The notes beneath the pieces were generated by a model. That model was given only the letters and a program-made list of their open reading frames with translations. It was not told the origin of the DNA and did not search any database. From NCBI GenBank assembly GCA_947579605.1, contig OX388317.1, forward strand, positions 23,455,384 to 23,519,383: a stretch of DNA of 64,000 nt, read 5' to 3'. Of this stretch, positions 22,363 to 33,512 are shown piece after piece. Numbering within the stretch: position 1 is the stretch's first letter; each line of letters opens with the position of its first letter. A program made the translations under genes and the position numbers. This DNA comes from Athripsodes cinereus (Eukaryota > Arthropoda > Insecta > Trichoptera > Leptoceridae).

Positions 22363-24240
22363 AAGTGCAGCAACATTTTTATTGCGGCTCTGGCCACCAC
22401 ATGTATCAGAAAAAAAATTATACCTCTGACATGGAGCGGTAAAGTGTTAATGTATTGGAGCAAACAAGTTCCTATATCACAGCTGCCTAGTTTCCCATTT
22501 AATTCTGTCCAACAAAAAGCAATACGCAGCATTTGGTGGTGCAGACTCATAAATGGTGAGGTTATATAGACATATTTTTCGGCTATAATACATTGGACTT
22601 ACACCAGATGATGGTATTTGAAGGACAACATTCCACTAAAGGCATTTAGTGGATTTTCTCTGTAGCGAAATTGTAATATTTTTCATAAAGAATCTACTAA
22701 AAATCCACTTAAGTACTTTAGTGGTTTTTCTTTGTTGTCAAACAGCACATTTTTGAGTTAGTTATTTCTTGGTATGGACATAGTTCAAAAATGGTAGCCT
22801 ATAGGAGGTAGTGGATTTTCTTTGTAGATAGAACATGTTTTTTTTTCGATACCTTCATATTTAACTCCATTTCACTTAAAATTAGAGTTAGTGGATTTTC
22901 ATTGTATACCGACGATATAAAGGTAATCAAAATTCACTCGATTGCGGGTGCATTGCTATGAAGTAAAGCACATAGAGATAATGTTTTGTTATGAATTTGC
23001 TGTGATATGTATGTGGTAGATGGCATACACTCGTTTTTATTAGTGAAAAAAATGTATTTCGATGAAATTGTGAGTAAATGAATAAATAAGACATACATTT
23101 GATTAAAAGTGTTGTGAAAGATTTTTAGTGCAATGATGGATTTGGTAAGTAGGTATACAATTGGAGAATATTTTTTCTTTATTTTCAAGCTTTTATTAGT
23201 ATGTAATGAATTTATATTACCAAGAGATTGTGTTGTTTTCTTATTAGTTTCGTTTTGGTTCAAAGAATTATAAAAGTACTATTCAAAACTTGGTTTTAAA
23301 TAATTATATAATAGTTTTTATTAATAGTGAATCTGAAAGTGAATGTATTTGTCTGGAAAATAAACGTCACCTAGAAGATCAGAATAGCGTTATGTGGTAT
23401 TCCAAACTGTCTACCTATGTATAGCAAATTGAAAACTGCACTCTTCTCCGGCACCCTTGGGACGGTCTAGGGTCTGTTTAACGGCGTTAAAATAAAATCA
23501 TCCAGAATCATCATCATATGTATCTATGTATACAATCACAGTATCTGCCTCAAATAGGATAGTCAGTAGACTAATTACATGCAACAAACATGCAAATTTT
23601 CCTCCATTTCAATAAAAAGTGGATATTCAGAATGGGTAATGTGGTGATGAAGAAGTATAAAATACAGGAACAAAGAAAAATTAACATGTGCTCTCATTGA
23701 AATAATTTAAGTTGCTGATATTGAAGAAGGTAAGATCAAAACTTTATAAATGGATTTTTATGTTCAATCTGAAAATTATTAAGTTTATTGTCGGTGGATT
23801 CTTGAAACCTCTTTTTTTGCATTAATCAATATTGTATAGGAGATCAAAAAACTGTTTTGCTGGATGACATATGTGTTATGTGGAAGGTGTCTTAGAAATT
23901 CTATATTATATTAAATTTCTTAGCATAATTCGAAAAATTTCACAGAATCCATTTTCTAAATACATCTGATTTTTCACAAATTATCTGAGAAAACTTTTAA
24001 TTTCTCTCAATTTTCTTTTCCGTGGATATCTTAGTGTACAGACTATTTCAGATTATGTACAGAGATAATATGAGGTGAAAGTTTTACTCCATTTCAATTT
24101 CATGTAGACACTATCTGTGTATGGGCTACACCTAGTGAGGTAGCATATTGTAAAATAATTTAATACACAAGAAGATACCCAACGGGCCGCGAGTTGGCCA
24201 CGCTTGATCTAAAATGTGCAAAAGTAATAGGTTGTTAAAT
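22363..24240. other. spacer with a recurring tagtggattttctttgt motif
   Basis: No exon is visible. The motif TAGTGG(A/T)TTTTC(T/A)(T/C)TGT occurs at about 22645, 22718, 22807 and 22887, with another near 20951. 23560-23645 is a small reverse piece of the dispersed repeat described at 41450. Otherwise it is AT-rich. Confidence 0.5.
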
Positions 24241-24663
24241 CATAACTTAAAATAATAATTCAAGAGTTTTTGTGTTTACGCTGTGGAAATCCATTTTTAA
24301 TTTTAATAAATAAAGTATAAAAATATATTATTGAGCACTGTTTAATCTCCACTATGTTAGGTTAAATAACGAATGTTTTCGCCTATACTTGTAGGCATCT
24401 TCAGGGAAACTGAAATCTAAAAATTGTGAGGGCTGTTGTTCATGTGGTGAGAAGGGTGCAGGTAGTGGGAGGGGTAATGGTAGATATGGAGGCGGGATGG
24501 TTGGCAGGAGTAGGATATACTAACAAAGGAGATGAGGGTGGGATCTGTATGCCTACAAGTATAGGCAAAAACGTTCGGTATTTAACCTAACATAGTGGAG
24601 ATTAAACAGTGCTCAATAATATATTTTTATATTTTATTTATTAAAATTATTCATAACTTAAAA
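24241..24663. mobile_element. foldback Penelope relic with 12-bp duplication
   Basis: cataacttaaaa is present at 24241-24252 and 24652-24663. Arms of about 100 bp (24297-24402 and 24548-24650) are reverse complements, containing ttgagcactgtttaatctcc. The minus strand of the left arm holds a hammerhead core: CTGAAGA (24404-24398), stem II GCC/GGC, GAA, near-palindromic AACATT, C. The right arm has lost the CTGAAGA. Confidence 0.7.
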
Positions 24664-24734
24664 GTTTAATAATGTGTTTGCTGTATGTGTATATTATGTA
24701 GTTTCATTGTTTTAACACTGATAATTATTTTCAG

Positions 24735-25654
24735 ATTCTTCCCATTTAGTTCTGCTACCAAATACTTTTGTAAGAAAAGAAGGAATTGTTGGTGTAATAT
24801 ATTCAAAAGAAGGTAACCCGTATCTATGCATAAACACAAGTAATAAAGCTTCAAATGATGATTCCATAGCTACCAGTAGTCAAGTAAATCCACCTGGAGA
24901 CAAAAGGATCAAAAGGAAAGGCCTAGTCAATCTTGGGAAACGATATGTTGGAAGTAGGAGAGTCGCGGTTGGAAAAAGGTGTTTAAGACCACCGTGCTCA
25001 TGTCCAATGAAATGTATCAACAGAGTGTCAGAAGAAGAAAGAAAAGCCATATTTGAGAAGTTTTGGACATTAGGTGTTAAAGAAAAGCAGTGGGTATTTA
25101 TTGCTAAACATGTACCGAGAGATAAATTATGTACAAGGATTGATAATGAAAAAGGGAAAAGGGAGTATACACCTTACTATTATCTTCCCAAATGTTCAGT
25201 TGACAATCCAAAATTGTCAAGAGTGCGTGTTTGCAAAAAAATGTTTATAAATACTCTTTCCATTAGTGATTCTACAGTAAGAACGGCATGGCGTAAATAC
25301 GATAGTAAATCTAAATCTAAATGTAATCTCTCATTAACTAATAAGAAAGGAGGACGTTTGAGGCTACACAATTATATAAATGATAATATGGTTACTAGTG
25401 TAATTGCTCACATGAAATCTTTGGTTCCAGAACATTTACGTGATATGGAGAATGGTATTCAAACTCATCTTCTTAGAATGGGTTTGTCTATTCCTCAATT
25501 GTTTCAATTATATAGGCAATGGTTTGATCCAGATATATATACCAGTAAAGTTACCCGTATAAAACAGTACAGGCAAATATTGAAAAAGGAATTTGACTAT
25601 TCTTATCGTTTTAATCCTAAGGATGATGAACGCAACAAAATAATTATGGTATGA
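24735..25654 (+). CDS. terminal exon with transposon-type Cys-rich / IF-x2-FW domain (1)
   Basis: The acceptor is actgataattattttcag; AT completes the split codon and 305 open codons follow. After a polar 60-residue lead comes KRKGLVNLGKRYVGSRR (about 63-79), a Cys cluster (CLRPPCSCPMKC), then VSEEERKAIFEKFWTLG, KQWVFIAKHV, RVCKKMFINTLSISDSTV and finally IKQYRQILKKEFDYSYRF. This order is the N-terminal half of a protein family encoded by arthropod DNA transposons (Cys-rich KC, IF-x2-FW, CK-x-F-LNTL, then Y-F-x3-FN-x-F). The expected following catalytic part is missing. I infer a captured DNA- or protein-binding domain used as an alternative C-terminus. Confidence 0.7.
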
Positions 25655-27240
25655 ATTACTCAATAACAAAATATTTTTTTCCAGGCAGATAAAATTTGAG
25701 TGTAAGCATATATTTTATTGTCGATTTTTCATTACAAAAAATATGTTGAAAATCTTTTTTTTTCATGATTTTAAAAAAAAAAATGTCGCTTATTGTAAGT
25801 ATATAAGTCATGATAAAAATATATTGTGTTAAGAGAACTCTAGGTCAATATTTTAAAATCCATTATTGTATACCATGCCCTTGAGTTTGACAGACAACTT
25901 TTTGTTACAAGTTACTCCAATAACCTCTCTCCGTTTCGTCCAGGCTTTAGATATTAGGTGTTGTTTAGGTTTTCAAATCTCCGACGGAATGTATCATCGT
26001 GCCAAGGTACTTGTTCTCTTGACATTTCTTTTTTTTGCTGACCATTGGTGATAATTGGTGATTGTTGAATTTATGCCAGAGTCTAAATATATTTAAAATT
26101 AAAAATATGTTTAGATACATAATGTATTGAGTGTTAATTTTAGTTTTGTGTATGAATATTGTATCCAAGATTGTGAGAATTAATAAATGAATAAATAAAA
26201 ATATTTTTGATATGTTTTATATTTTAATCTTAGCAGGTTAGGGAAATCGATTTGGAGTTTTGGGCGATAGATTCACAATATGTCCCCCATGAGAGCATGG
26301 TATGAGTAAATGTTTCCTATCATTACTGCATAACCATCAGATTAACTTCATGTGATAAACATCCTAATTGTCCTTTTTGTGCCTATAAAAAATTAACAGC
26401 CAGTTCCACCTATTCTGTGACGTGTGTATTAGTTACATGTTAAGTGAAGAAAATATAGCTTCACTATACATTTACCTGGCGAGATTAGAATTTCTTGAGA
26501 ACTCAGCTCTCAAATTAATAAAGTCACAGTGGAATTACTTAATATCTCATTTCAATAAATTTAAAGTGTATAAATTTCAAAAATACTCTTATAACTTTCA
26601 CTATGATAGTTATGTATTTAATCAATTGATGATTAAATAACTATATATTTATTTATTTTAATTTTTGTTTAATTTGTATATGACATTTTGTCTTTTATTG
26701 TTTGTGTTATTGTGTCTCGATCGCCTATGTCCCTTTCACGATCGCTAATGTTGAGTTGTTGGATTGCAGAACAAACACTTTTATTTAATATAATAGAATT
26801 TAATGTAAAACTTGTAACAAATAGAACAGTATAGATGCTAATGTTTTTGTTTGACTGTGTATTGGAGAAGAAGAGAGGTGGATCAAAAGTGTGTGTGTAT
26901 TATATACACGTAACCAAAGACAAACTATGAATTTAATTTATTTGCCATAGATCATCATTTTATGTCTATAGCCAGTAACTAGTGCTTCATAATTCACCAC
27001 ACAGATGGCAGTATTCAACAGTTTGTATTCATCAAATTTTGTCCAATCTCTGTATAAATTGATCTAATTGTTTTATTCTATTACTATTGTTGTTTTGTTC
27101 AAAATTACTACTATTTTTGTTGCATCTTAATGTTTATTTTTATAAATTTGTACCAATTCATTTTTTATCATTTTTATTATTATTGTCTGTCAAATAGTTT
27201 TTTTTTTAAATTTGTTATATGTTTAACGTGTAAAAGGCTC
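25655..27240. other. AT-rich spacer with Penelope and LINE pieces
   Basis: 26470-26560 is a Penelope relic (ctggcgagattagaatttct, cacagtggaattacttaat). 27190-27275 is the 3' tail of a non-LTR element (gtaaaaggctcccgccgtgt plus (TAAA)n), also seen near 35740. No exon is recognised. Confidence 0.5.
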
Positions 27241-27287
27241 CCGCCGTGTACAAGTGATAAATAAATAAATAAAATATATTATACTTA

Positions 27288-27325
27288 TTACCGAGCACTT
27301 TCGCCTTGCGGCATCTTCAGATTTT
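27288..27325 (-). ncRNA. partial hammerhead core (Penelope relic)
   Basis: On the minus strand: CTGAAGA (27320-27314), stem II GCC-GCAA-GGC with a GNRA-type loop, GAA, then AGTGCT, which can self-pair with one G-U, and C. No stem I partner is visible, so it is probably inactive. It lies only about 55 bp before the exon B4 acceptor. Confidence 0.5.
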
Positions 27326-27379
27326 ATTTCATTTTAATTTCTCATATTGTATGAAGATTAATATGTGTTTTATTTCCAG

Positions 27380-27615
27380 TTCAGTATATAAGATCACAGA
27401 ATGGTAAGATAATGATACAACTTAACCATTATAGGTATAAACAATCTAAGAAATATGGGAATGGGAAAATCAGATGGTCTTGTTCTACACATGAACAAAA
27501 GAGATGCAAAGCATGTTTGCATACTGTCGGAGAGTCCATTGTGTATCTTAATGAACTGCACAATCATTCAGTACGAGAAAATATGAGTCAAGTCTTGATG
27601 ATGCCAATACAATAG
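27380..27615 (+). CDS. mod(mdg4): mod(mdg4)-type terminal exon B4 (FLYWCH finger)
   Basis: The acceptor is tgtgttttatttccag; TT, then 77 codons. It shows QYIRSQNGKIMIQLNHY (1-17), KYGNGKIRWSCSTH (24-37), EQKRC (38-42), KACLH and LNELHNH with all four ligands. It is close to exon B3 through the finger but ends in a different tail (ENMSQVLMMPIQ). It stands apart from B1-B3 by more than 16 kb. AATAAA at 27747-27752 is the likely poly(A) signal. Confidence 0.9.
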
Positions 27616-27867
27616 TTGTCTTTGATAGTATATTTAATTCATATTGATAAAATTACTAAGCTAGCTTATGGGGCACAACCTTGCTCATGAAGGATTTGTA
27701 TTTTGTGATTTCTACATGTAAATGTTGGGTCTGTTAGCATATGTTAAATAAATGACATTTTATACAATAAGATTGTGCACTTTTTGACCAAATTGATGCA
27801 CAAATATGCTTTCATGGATCACAATACGGTGGTCTATATTGCTTGGTTAATAAAAAAAATATCATCA

Positions 27868-28035
27868 TGGCATATTTCACAAGTGAGGTAGCCAGCAGAC
27901 TAACTGCATATAATAAAGATGCAATTTGTCCTTGCTGAGCCATTAGAGAATAAGACATTCAGGATGGATGGCAAACTACCATCTAAATTGAAAATGTTAA
28001 CTGTCCTATATGTAAGGTTTAAGGTATTCTATGAA
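27868..28035 (-). repeat. dispersed lepidopteran repeat (reverse copy)
   Basis: Same family as at 41450 (gaggtagccagcagactaac, agacattcaggatggatggc). It directly abuts the Penelope insertion. Confidence 0.55.
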
Positions 28036-28190
28036 AAAATAAAGCTTACTACTTGAAAAACATATTTGATATTAATAAAACACTGTTTTACTTTTCACTA
28101 TTAATTTATTATTACTCAAGCGCTTTCGTCAAGTTAGCTTGACATTTTCAAGAGAACTAATATTTGGCATCACAATCATTGAAATCACAA

Positions 28191-28483
28191 CCATTCATCA
28201 CCATTGTTGAAACCAATTGTTCATCCACCATTGTCTTAACTACTCTTACTTCCTTACCCCTTCTTTTCTGTTTTTAGGTACCTACATATAAAAAATGTTG
28301 TTGTTGCATGTGACTTTGAGTAAAAAAAATTCTTGTAATTAGTTCTCTTGAAAATGTCAAGCTAACTTGACGAAAGCGCTTGAGTAATAATAAATTAATA
28401 GTGAAAAGTAAAACAGTGTTTTATTAATATCAAATATGTTTAAAATGTCTTTTCACAATGTGAACACACAAACTCTAGATCAT
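28191..28483 (+). repeat. Penelope left direct repeat (pLTR)
   Basis: It matches 30844-31136 over 293 bp, from ccattcatcaccattg to actctagatcat. It carries the ORF start and a hammerhead-like core at 28343-28386. Confidence 0.9.
28343..28386 (+). ncRNA. degenerate hammerhead motif in pLTR
   Basis: Stem I is CTC (28345-28347) with GAG (28382-28384); stem II is TGTCAAG/CTTGAC; GAA is at 28372-28374; the palindromic stem III is AGCGCT (28375-28380); cleavage base T28381. The catalytic box is TTGAAAA instead of CTGANGA (changes at C3 and G8), so self-cleavage is doubtful. The copy at 30996-31039 is the same. Confidence 0.45.
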
Positions 28484-30892
28484 TTGAATAGTGTCAGTCT
28501 GACTAAATTAGTGTGTTATTATAAGAAGTTAAAGTTTAAAGTCAAAATGTGTTCCCTAAATATCTTTTTCAATCAACAATGCCTAAAACAGAAAATTATT
28601 CCAAATTATATCAATATCAAAAGTAATCTTAAAAATCAGTGTGCCATTGAAATAATAAACAGTGCCAAAATTTTATGGATTAAGAAGCAAATCAAGTTGT
28701 CGTATATCAAAATGAGTGTTTTAAGATCATATATTAAAGTGTTACATATGTTACTTACACAGAAACTTCATTTTATTGAGTTTCAAGTTCTAGATGATAC
28801 CATTTATGAAAAACTAGCCCTTTTTGGCAAAAAGAAAAAGGAATCTTTAAATAATAAAATTAATAACCTTATACTAAAACAGAAGCCTTCTACACTCAAA
28901 TCAAATAAAAACGTCTCTAATAATGTTGTTAATGATGTTGTGTTCTACAAGAAGTTTGTCAATTTGACAAAAGTTCATTTTGATAAGCGTGAAATTGAAT
29001 TGCTTGAAAAAGGACCTAAATTTAATATTTTAAAACAAAACGATAAAAAAAGTGTGGATTCTCTCAAAGCAGATTTAGAAATCGCAATTGATAGTTCTGA
29101 ATGTAAAAACAATAACTACCTTCTCAAACATAAGTGTTTTAATGTGTTGAATAAGCAAATTGGAATGAGTCATCATAAAACAAATGATTTGAAGACAGTT
29201 TCATTAATAAATAAAAAAATCAGTGACAACAATATTATTTTGACTAAGGCAGACAAAGGCGAATCATTGGTTACTTTAAAAAAAGAAGATTATTTTGAAA
29301 AGTTAAACAATGTTATAATAAAAGATAAAACTTTGGAATTACCCAAAGATCCAACTACGAAATATCAAAAGAAGATATTGCAATACCTCAACACAAATCA
29401 ATTTACAACAGGCGAAAAAAGAAGACTTACAGTTACTAATCCTGCAGCACCGAGATTGTATGGATTAATAAAACTCCACAAGGAAGACTACCCAGCAAGA
29501 CCAGTGGTCTCATACGTAAACGCACCTGCAGTTAATATAGCTAAGTTTCTTAACAATGAGATTATGACATTGACAAATTTCACTTCGAAATTCGGTATAA
29601 AGAATTCCATTGACCTAGCTAAAAAACTTACTAGTGTTGTTCCTCCAAAGAATTGTTTACTTGTTTCTTTTGATGTGAAGAATCTGTTTACTAATGTGCC
29701 TGTGTCTGAAGTTATTGTACTGGTGAAGAATAAATTGGATGAATTGAACATTGATAATGTTAAAAAACAACGTCTATTAAATCTTTTACAAATTTGCATG
29801 GAGCAGAATTATTTCAAGTTCAACGATAAATTTTATAAAATCTTAGATGCCTTACCAATGGGTAACCAATTGAGTCCTATCTTATCGGAGATCTATATGG
29901 ATGAATTTGAAAGGATATTATTCTCGTCAAATAATTACTTGCTAAAGTTTGTTTTTAATTATTTCAGATATGTGGATGATATTTTGTGTGTTTGGACAGG
30001 TACCCATAGACAGCTTGATATGTTTGTTAATTTTATGAACTCAATAAATCCTAACCTGCAATTCACTTTAGAAATTGGATCAAATAATATTCTTAATTTT
30101 TTAGACTTAAAGATAATGATATGTGATAATAAATTTAAGTTTGGCATATATAGAAAACCCACTTATACGGATAATATCATTCACGCATCTTCAAATCACC
30201 ACATTAGTCATAAGATGTCTGCTTTTCACTCAATGTTACATAGACTCTTAAATATCCCTTTAGAACAAGATGAATTTTCTTCAGAACTAAATATAATCAA
30301 ATGTATAGCCAAAAATAACGGATACAATGTGGAAATGATTGAGACGTTGTTATTAAAGAAACAGAATAAAATAATGATTCATAGATATTTGTATGCACCC
30401 ATTGTAAAAGATAGTGATAAGAATTGGAGAAAGATTTTGTACGTCAATAGTTTGACTGAAAAAGTAAATAATATTGCAAAACCATATTTTAATCCAGCAT
30501 TTTACACCAACAACAATTTAAGCAAACTTCTTTTTAATAATAAGGACCGTAACAATATAATTAATAGCAGCGGTGTCTATTGTATTGATTGCAATGATTG
30601 TGATGCCAAATATGTCGGACAGACCAGTCGATCGATAGACACTCGTATCAAAGAACATTCCAGAGCACTTAGGGGTTTATCTAATTGTTCGGAGATGGCG
30701 GATCATTGCATTAGTCATAATCACAATTTTGATGTGAATAGTGTAAGGGTCCTACATTCAGAAAACCGGTATAGAAAATTAATTGCTTTGGAAACATTGG
30801 AAATACATAGAAATATTAAAAATATAGTAAATATTCAAATACCCCATTCATCACCATTGTTGAAACCAATTGTTCATCCACCATTGTCTTAA
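28436..30892 (+). CDS. Penelope reverse transcriptase / GIY-YIG endonuclease
   Basis: A single 818-aa ORF without frameshift or stop. The N-terminal part is basic. RT blocks are YGLIKLHKEDYPARPVV (about 342-358), SFDVKNLFTNVPV (about 410-422), LPMGNQLSPILSEIYMDE and the catalytic YVDD (about 512-515), then FLDLKI. A C-terminal GIY-YIG nuclease starts near residue 713 (GVYC...KYVGQTSRS, with R and E further on). Such enzymes copy their RNA into chromosomal nicks. A second ATG at codon 4 could also serve. It has its own promoter or read-through, unrelated to the host exons. Confidence 0.93.
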   Translation: MFKMSFHNVNTQTLDHLNSVSLTKLVCYYKKLKFKVKMCSLNIFFNQQCLKQKIIPNYINIKSNLKNQCAIEIINSAKILWIKKQIKLSYIKMSVLRSYIKVLHMLLTQKLHFIEFQVLDDTIYEKLALFGKKKKESLNNKINNLILKQKPSTLKSNKNVSNNVVNDVVFYKKFVNLTKVHFDKREIELLEKGPKFNILKQNDKKSVDSLKADLEIAIDSSECKNNNYLLKHKCFNVLNKQIGMSHHKTNDLKTVSLINKKISDNNIILTKADKGESLVTLKKEDYFEKLNNVIIKDKTLELPKDPTTKYQKKILQYLNTNQFTTGEKRRLTVTNPAAPRLYGLIKLHKEDYPARPVVSYVNAPAVNIAKFLNNEIMTLTNFTSKFGIKNSIDLAKKLTSVVPPKNCLLVSFDVKNLFTNVPVSEVIVLVKNKLDELNIDNVKKQRLLNLLQICMEQNYFKFNDKFYKILDALPMGNQLSPILSEIYMDEFERILFSSNNYLLKFVFNYFRYVDDILCVWTGTHRQLDMFVNFMNSINPNLQFTLEIGSNNILNFLDLKIMICDNKFKFGIYRKPTYTDNIIHASSNHHISHKMSAFHSMLHRLLNIPLEQDEFSSELNIIKCIAKNNGYNVEMIETLLLKKQNKIMIHRYLYAPIVKDSDKNWRKILYVNSLTEKVNNIAKPYFNPAFYTNNNLSKLLFNNKDRNNIINSSGVYCIDCNDCDAKYVGQTSRSIDTRIKEHSRALRGLSNCSEMADHCISHNHNFDVNSVRVLHSENRYRKLIALETLEIHRNIKNIVNIQIPHSSPLLKPIVHPPLS

Positions 30893-31136
30893 CTACTCTT
30901 ACTTCCTTACCCCTTCTTTTCTGTTTTTAGGTACCTACATATAAAAAATGTTGTTGTTGCATGTGACTTTGAGTAAAAAAAATTCTTGTAATTAGTTCTC
31001 TTGAAAATGTCAAGCTAACTTGACGAAAGCGCTTGAGTAATAATAAATTAATAGTGAAAAGTAAAACAGTGTTTTATTAATATCAAATATGTTTAAAATG
31101 TCTTTTCACAATGTGAACACACAAACTCTAGATCAT
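30844..31136 (+). repeat. Penelope right direct repeat (pLTR)
   Basis: Matches 28191-28483. It includes the ORF stop (30890-30892), a second copy of the hammerhead-like motif (30996-31039) and a second copy of the ORF start. Confidence 0.9.
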
Positions 31137-31148
31137 CTTACTACTTGA

Positions 31149-32010
31149 GATAGCAGCTGTTAGAGTGTTGTCCCTTTTTATTGTACATAAGAAAATATCA
31201 TAAGTATATATAGTACAATAATTGCTATCTCAGGTGGGACATTTTTTTCAAGGAAGTGCACAATCTTGTTATGTAGGTATAATGTCTTTGGCACTTATAT
31301 TGAAATACACAGTTTGTAAAGAAATGTATGAACCAGTGATTATTAAAAAAAAATATATTTCAAAACATACGTTTTTCATTACATTTAAAAAAGAAAATAA
31401 ACCATTCTCAAGCTACAAATTCAAATGAGGTGTTCATAAAAGGAGACCATAAATTAACAAGTGAATAAAGAAGTAATCAAGGGTTGACTATTTGATAAAA
31501 ATAGTGTGTGGTATTTGTAAAATATTATGTGGTGAATTTTTACTATTAACAAAAAATCACCAGGTATCTTAGTGAAAATGTTTTATTATTGTCAATTGAG
31601 TAAACACCAAGTAATGAAAATAGTCAGATGTTATTAGAATGCTGATACTATTACCATCACACTGTTTCCTATGCAGTGTAAGCATGGAAGATTAAGATAA
31701 CTTTCATACAGTTCCCCGTGCATGCTCCTCTATTCAATGTGCTCAGAAAGTTTCTATTCTTTAAGATCTACAAGTTTGTAAAGAATTAAATTATATAATT
31801 CACTAGAATGTCACATATTTTATGGTTTTACTTATTTGGTATTGTGAGTTTCGATAAATAGTTTTAGCGACAACAATATTGCAGTGTTGTGAATAACTCA
31901 GAAGTCCTGAATGAAAAATGTTAGTTTCTGTACCTATGTTAAAAAAAAATATTTGTATAATATGTATGTTGACTCTTTGAAATACTAATCATAATTTGTT
32001 TACATTGCAG
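31149..32010. other. AT-rich intron/spacer
   Basis: Nothing is recognised except the target duplication at the left edge and the acceptor of exon S3 at the right edge. Confidence 0.6.
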
Positions 32011-32201
32011 CCATATACATAGAATCACAGAAAGGGAATGTGAATGTACTGTACAAAGGGAAGAAGTTTTATCGGCAGTACCAAACTAAGACAGGAAAGG
32101 CTCGCTGGCAATGCTCCACACACTTCTCTAAAGGCTGTAAGGCACATGTTATAACATTAGGGGGTTCTATTCTCAAAGGAGTTGATTGGCATAATCATTA
32201 A
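32011..32201 (+). CDS. mod(mdg4): mod(mdg4)-type terminal exon S3 (FLYWCH finger)
   Basis: The acceptor is aatttgtttacattgcag; CC, then 62 codons to HNH-stop, with no internal start codon near the front. It reads IYIESQKGNVNVLYKGKKFY (1-20), GKARWQCSTH (28-37), SKGC (39-42) and WHNH. Length and ligand spacing (C34, C42, H60, H62) are exactly those of sub-family A, but the N-terminal half resembles sub-families B and C (SQKGN, VLYKGK), so it may be intermediate. AATAAA at 32416-32421. Confidence 0.85.
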
Positions 32202-33330
32202 CAGAATTACTGTATCATTTTAAGATATTTAAGTCCTCACTACCCTGAGTACCTACACAGTGAATGAAGGTTTCTGTTGCTTTTTAATTCTCGACTTTGA
32301 TACAGACAAAGATGTGAAAGAAAATTTTTCATTCGCTCAATGTGGGCAACAAGACTAATGTCAATCTCATTGCCATGAAATACTATTATTTTAATTACTT
32401 ATTGGGTGTGTTTGGAATAAATAAAATGTATTATTCGCAAATACCTTGCCGAGCTAACATAATCATCGATCTTAGCGGGTTATAGGCTTTTGGGAATAAT
32501 TAAACTTATAAATTGAAAATAACAAAGTTTATTTTATTGTTATATTTACCATAAAATGAATTTTCACAAGTGTTTCAACATCCCATATCTAAGTAATATT
32601 ATTTACATTTAATTCCTGCTATGTTAACCTATACTACAATTTTCCATACATTTTCACCAAATGGAATTTGTTTTAAATACAAAATAATATAATAATATAT
32701 TTCATTCCTATATTATTTAATAAGACTCATTACAAAGTTAGCTTTATTGCAATATTCATGTAATTAGAAACATATTGTTGTGTTGATTTCAATCGTACTA
32801 CATTTTTATATACACTTTGCAATATAAATCTTTATTTTATTTATCAAATTATTGTAAAACAATATATTTATCATATGATATCTATCCACAATGTCTATTT
32901 TATGAAAGTACAGAGAGAATATTCCACTCCTGGAAAATGCACAAAAACATTGTGTCACTCTGTAATCATAAAATTATTTAACAGAGGAATCCAATTTCCA
33001 CCCTGTACATTCCAATATAAAAAAATATATTATTTACAAATTATTAAAAGTCATAAATGTTATTTATTTAAAGATATATATTTATTTTATTTTTTGAAAA
33101 TTTGATGAAATAAATTTATTTTCTAAATTATATAAGTATTTATCATAATTATATTTTTCATTAATGTTAAGTAAGTATTAAATTTAATTTGATTATTTAA
33201 AAACAAAATTTATCTGTTTTAACTTTTTATTTTATGTGTGATGAATATCAAACTCCATATTGGAATCAAAAGATGTTTTTTTTTATCCTCTTAAGTGTTG
33301 AATCATTTTATTTTAAACAAAATTATTGTG
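32202..33330. other. AT-rich spacer, nothing recognised
   Basis: Only short chance open frames (for example 32875-33105) without splice sites or homology I can see. Confidence 0.55.
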
Positions 33331-33512
33331 AAATATTTAGTTTGATTAAATTAAAACACTGTCTTTTTATTAAAGTATTATATATTTTCATAAGCTTTTC
33401 GGACTACGTCCATCCTCAGTGAAACAATACTTAAAACTAAATACAATGGATAGATAATACTTTATGTGAAAGACACAGTGTTTTAATTTAATGTAATCAA
33501 ACTAAATATTTA
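33331..33512. mobile_element. palindromic Penelope relic
   Basis: Arms tttagtttgattaaattaaa (33336-33365) and the complement (about 33478-33507) enclose a region with a full hammerhead motif on the minus strand. Target duplication is not resolved because the ends are palindromic. Confidence 0.6.
33385..33425 (-). ncRNA. hammerhead ribozyme, Penelope type
   Basis: Minus strand: stem I TTTCA (33424-33420) pairs with TGAAA (33390-33386); box CTGAGGA (33419-33413); stem II GGAC-GTA-GTCC; GAA (33400-33398); palindromic stem III AAGCTT (33397-33392); cleavage base A (33391). Every conserved core position is kept. Confidence 0.7.

Larger units (their letters stand above)
28045..31148 (+). mobile_element. 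Penelope-like retroelement with intact ORF
   Basis: The target duplication cttactacttga is at 28045-28056 and 31137-31148. Two 293-bp direct repeats (28191-28483, 30844-31136) match, and a 103-bp inverted piece (28058-28160, complementary to 28339-28441) sits at the left end, as is usual for Penelope insertions. The ORF starts in the left repeat and stops in the right one. High identity of the repeats and the unbroken ORF point to a young insertion, possibly able to move. Confidence 0.92.

Noticed and set aside
29488..29799. Minus-strand 103-codon frame
   Set aside because: Shadow of the Penelope reverse transcriptase.
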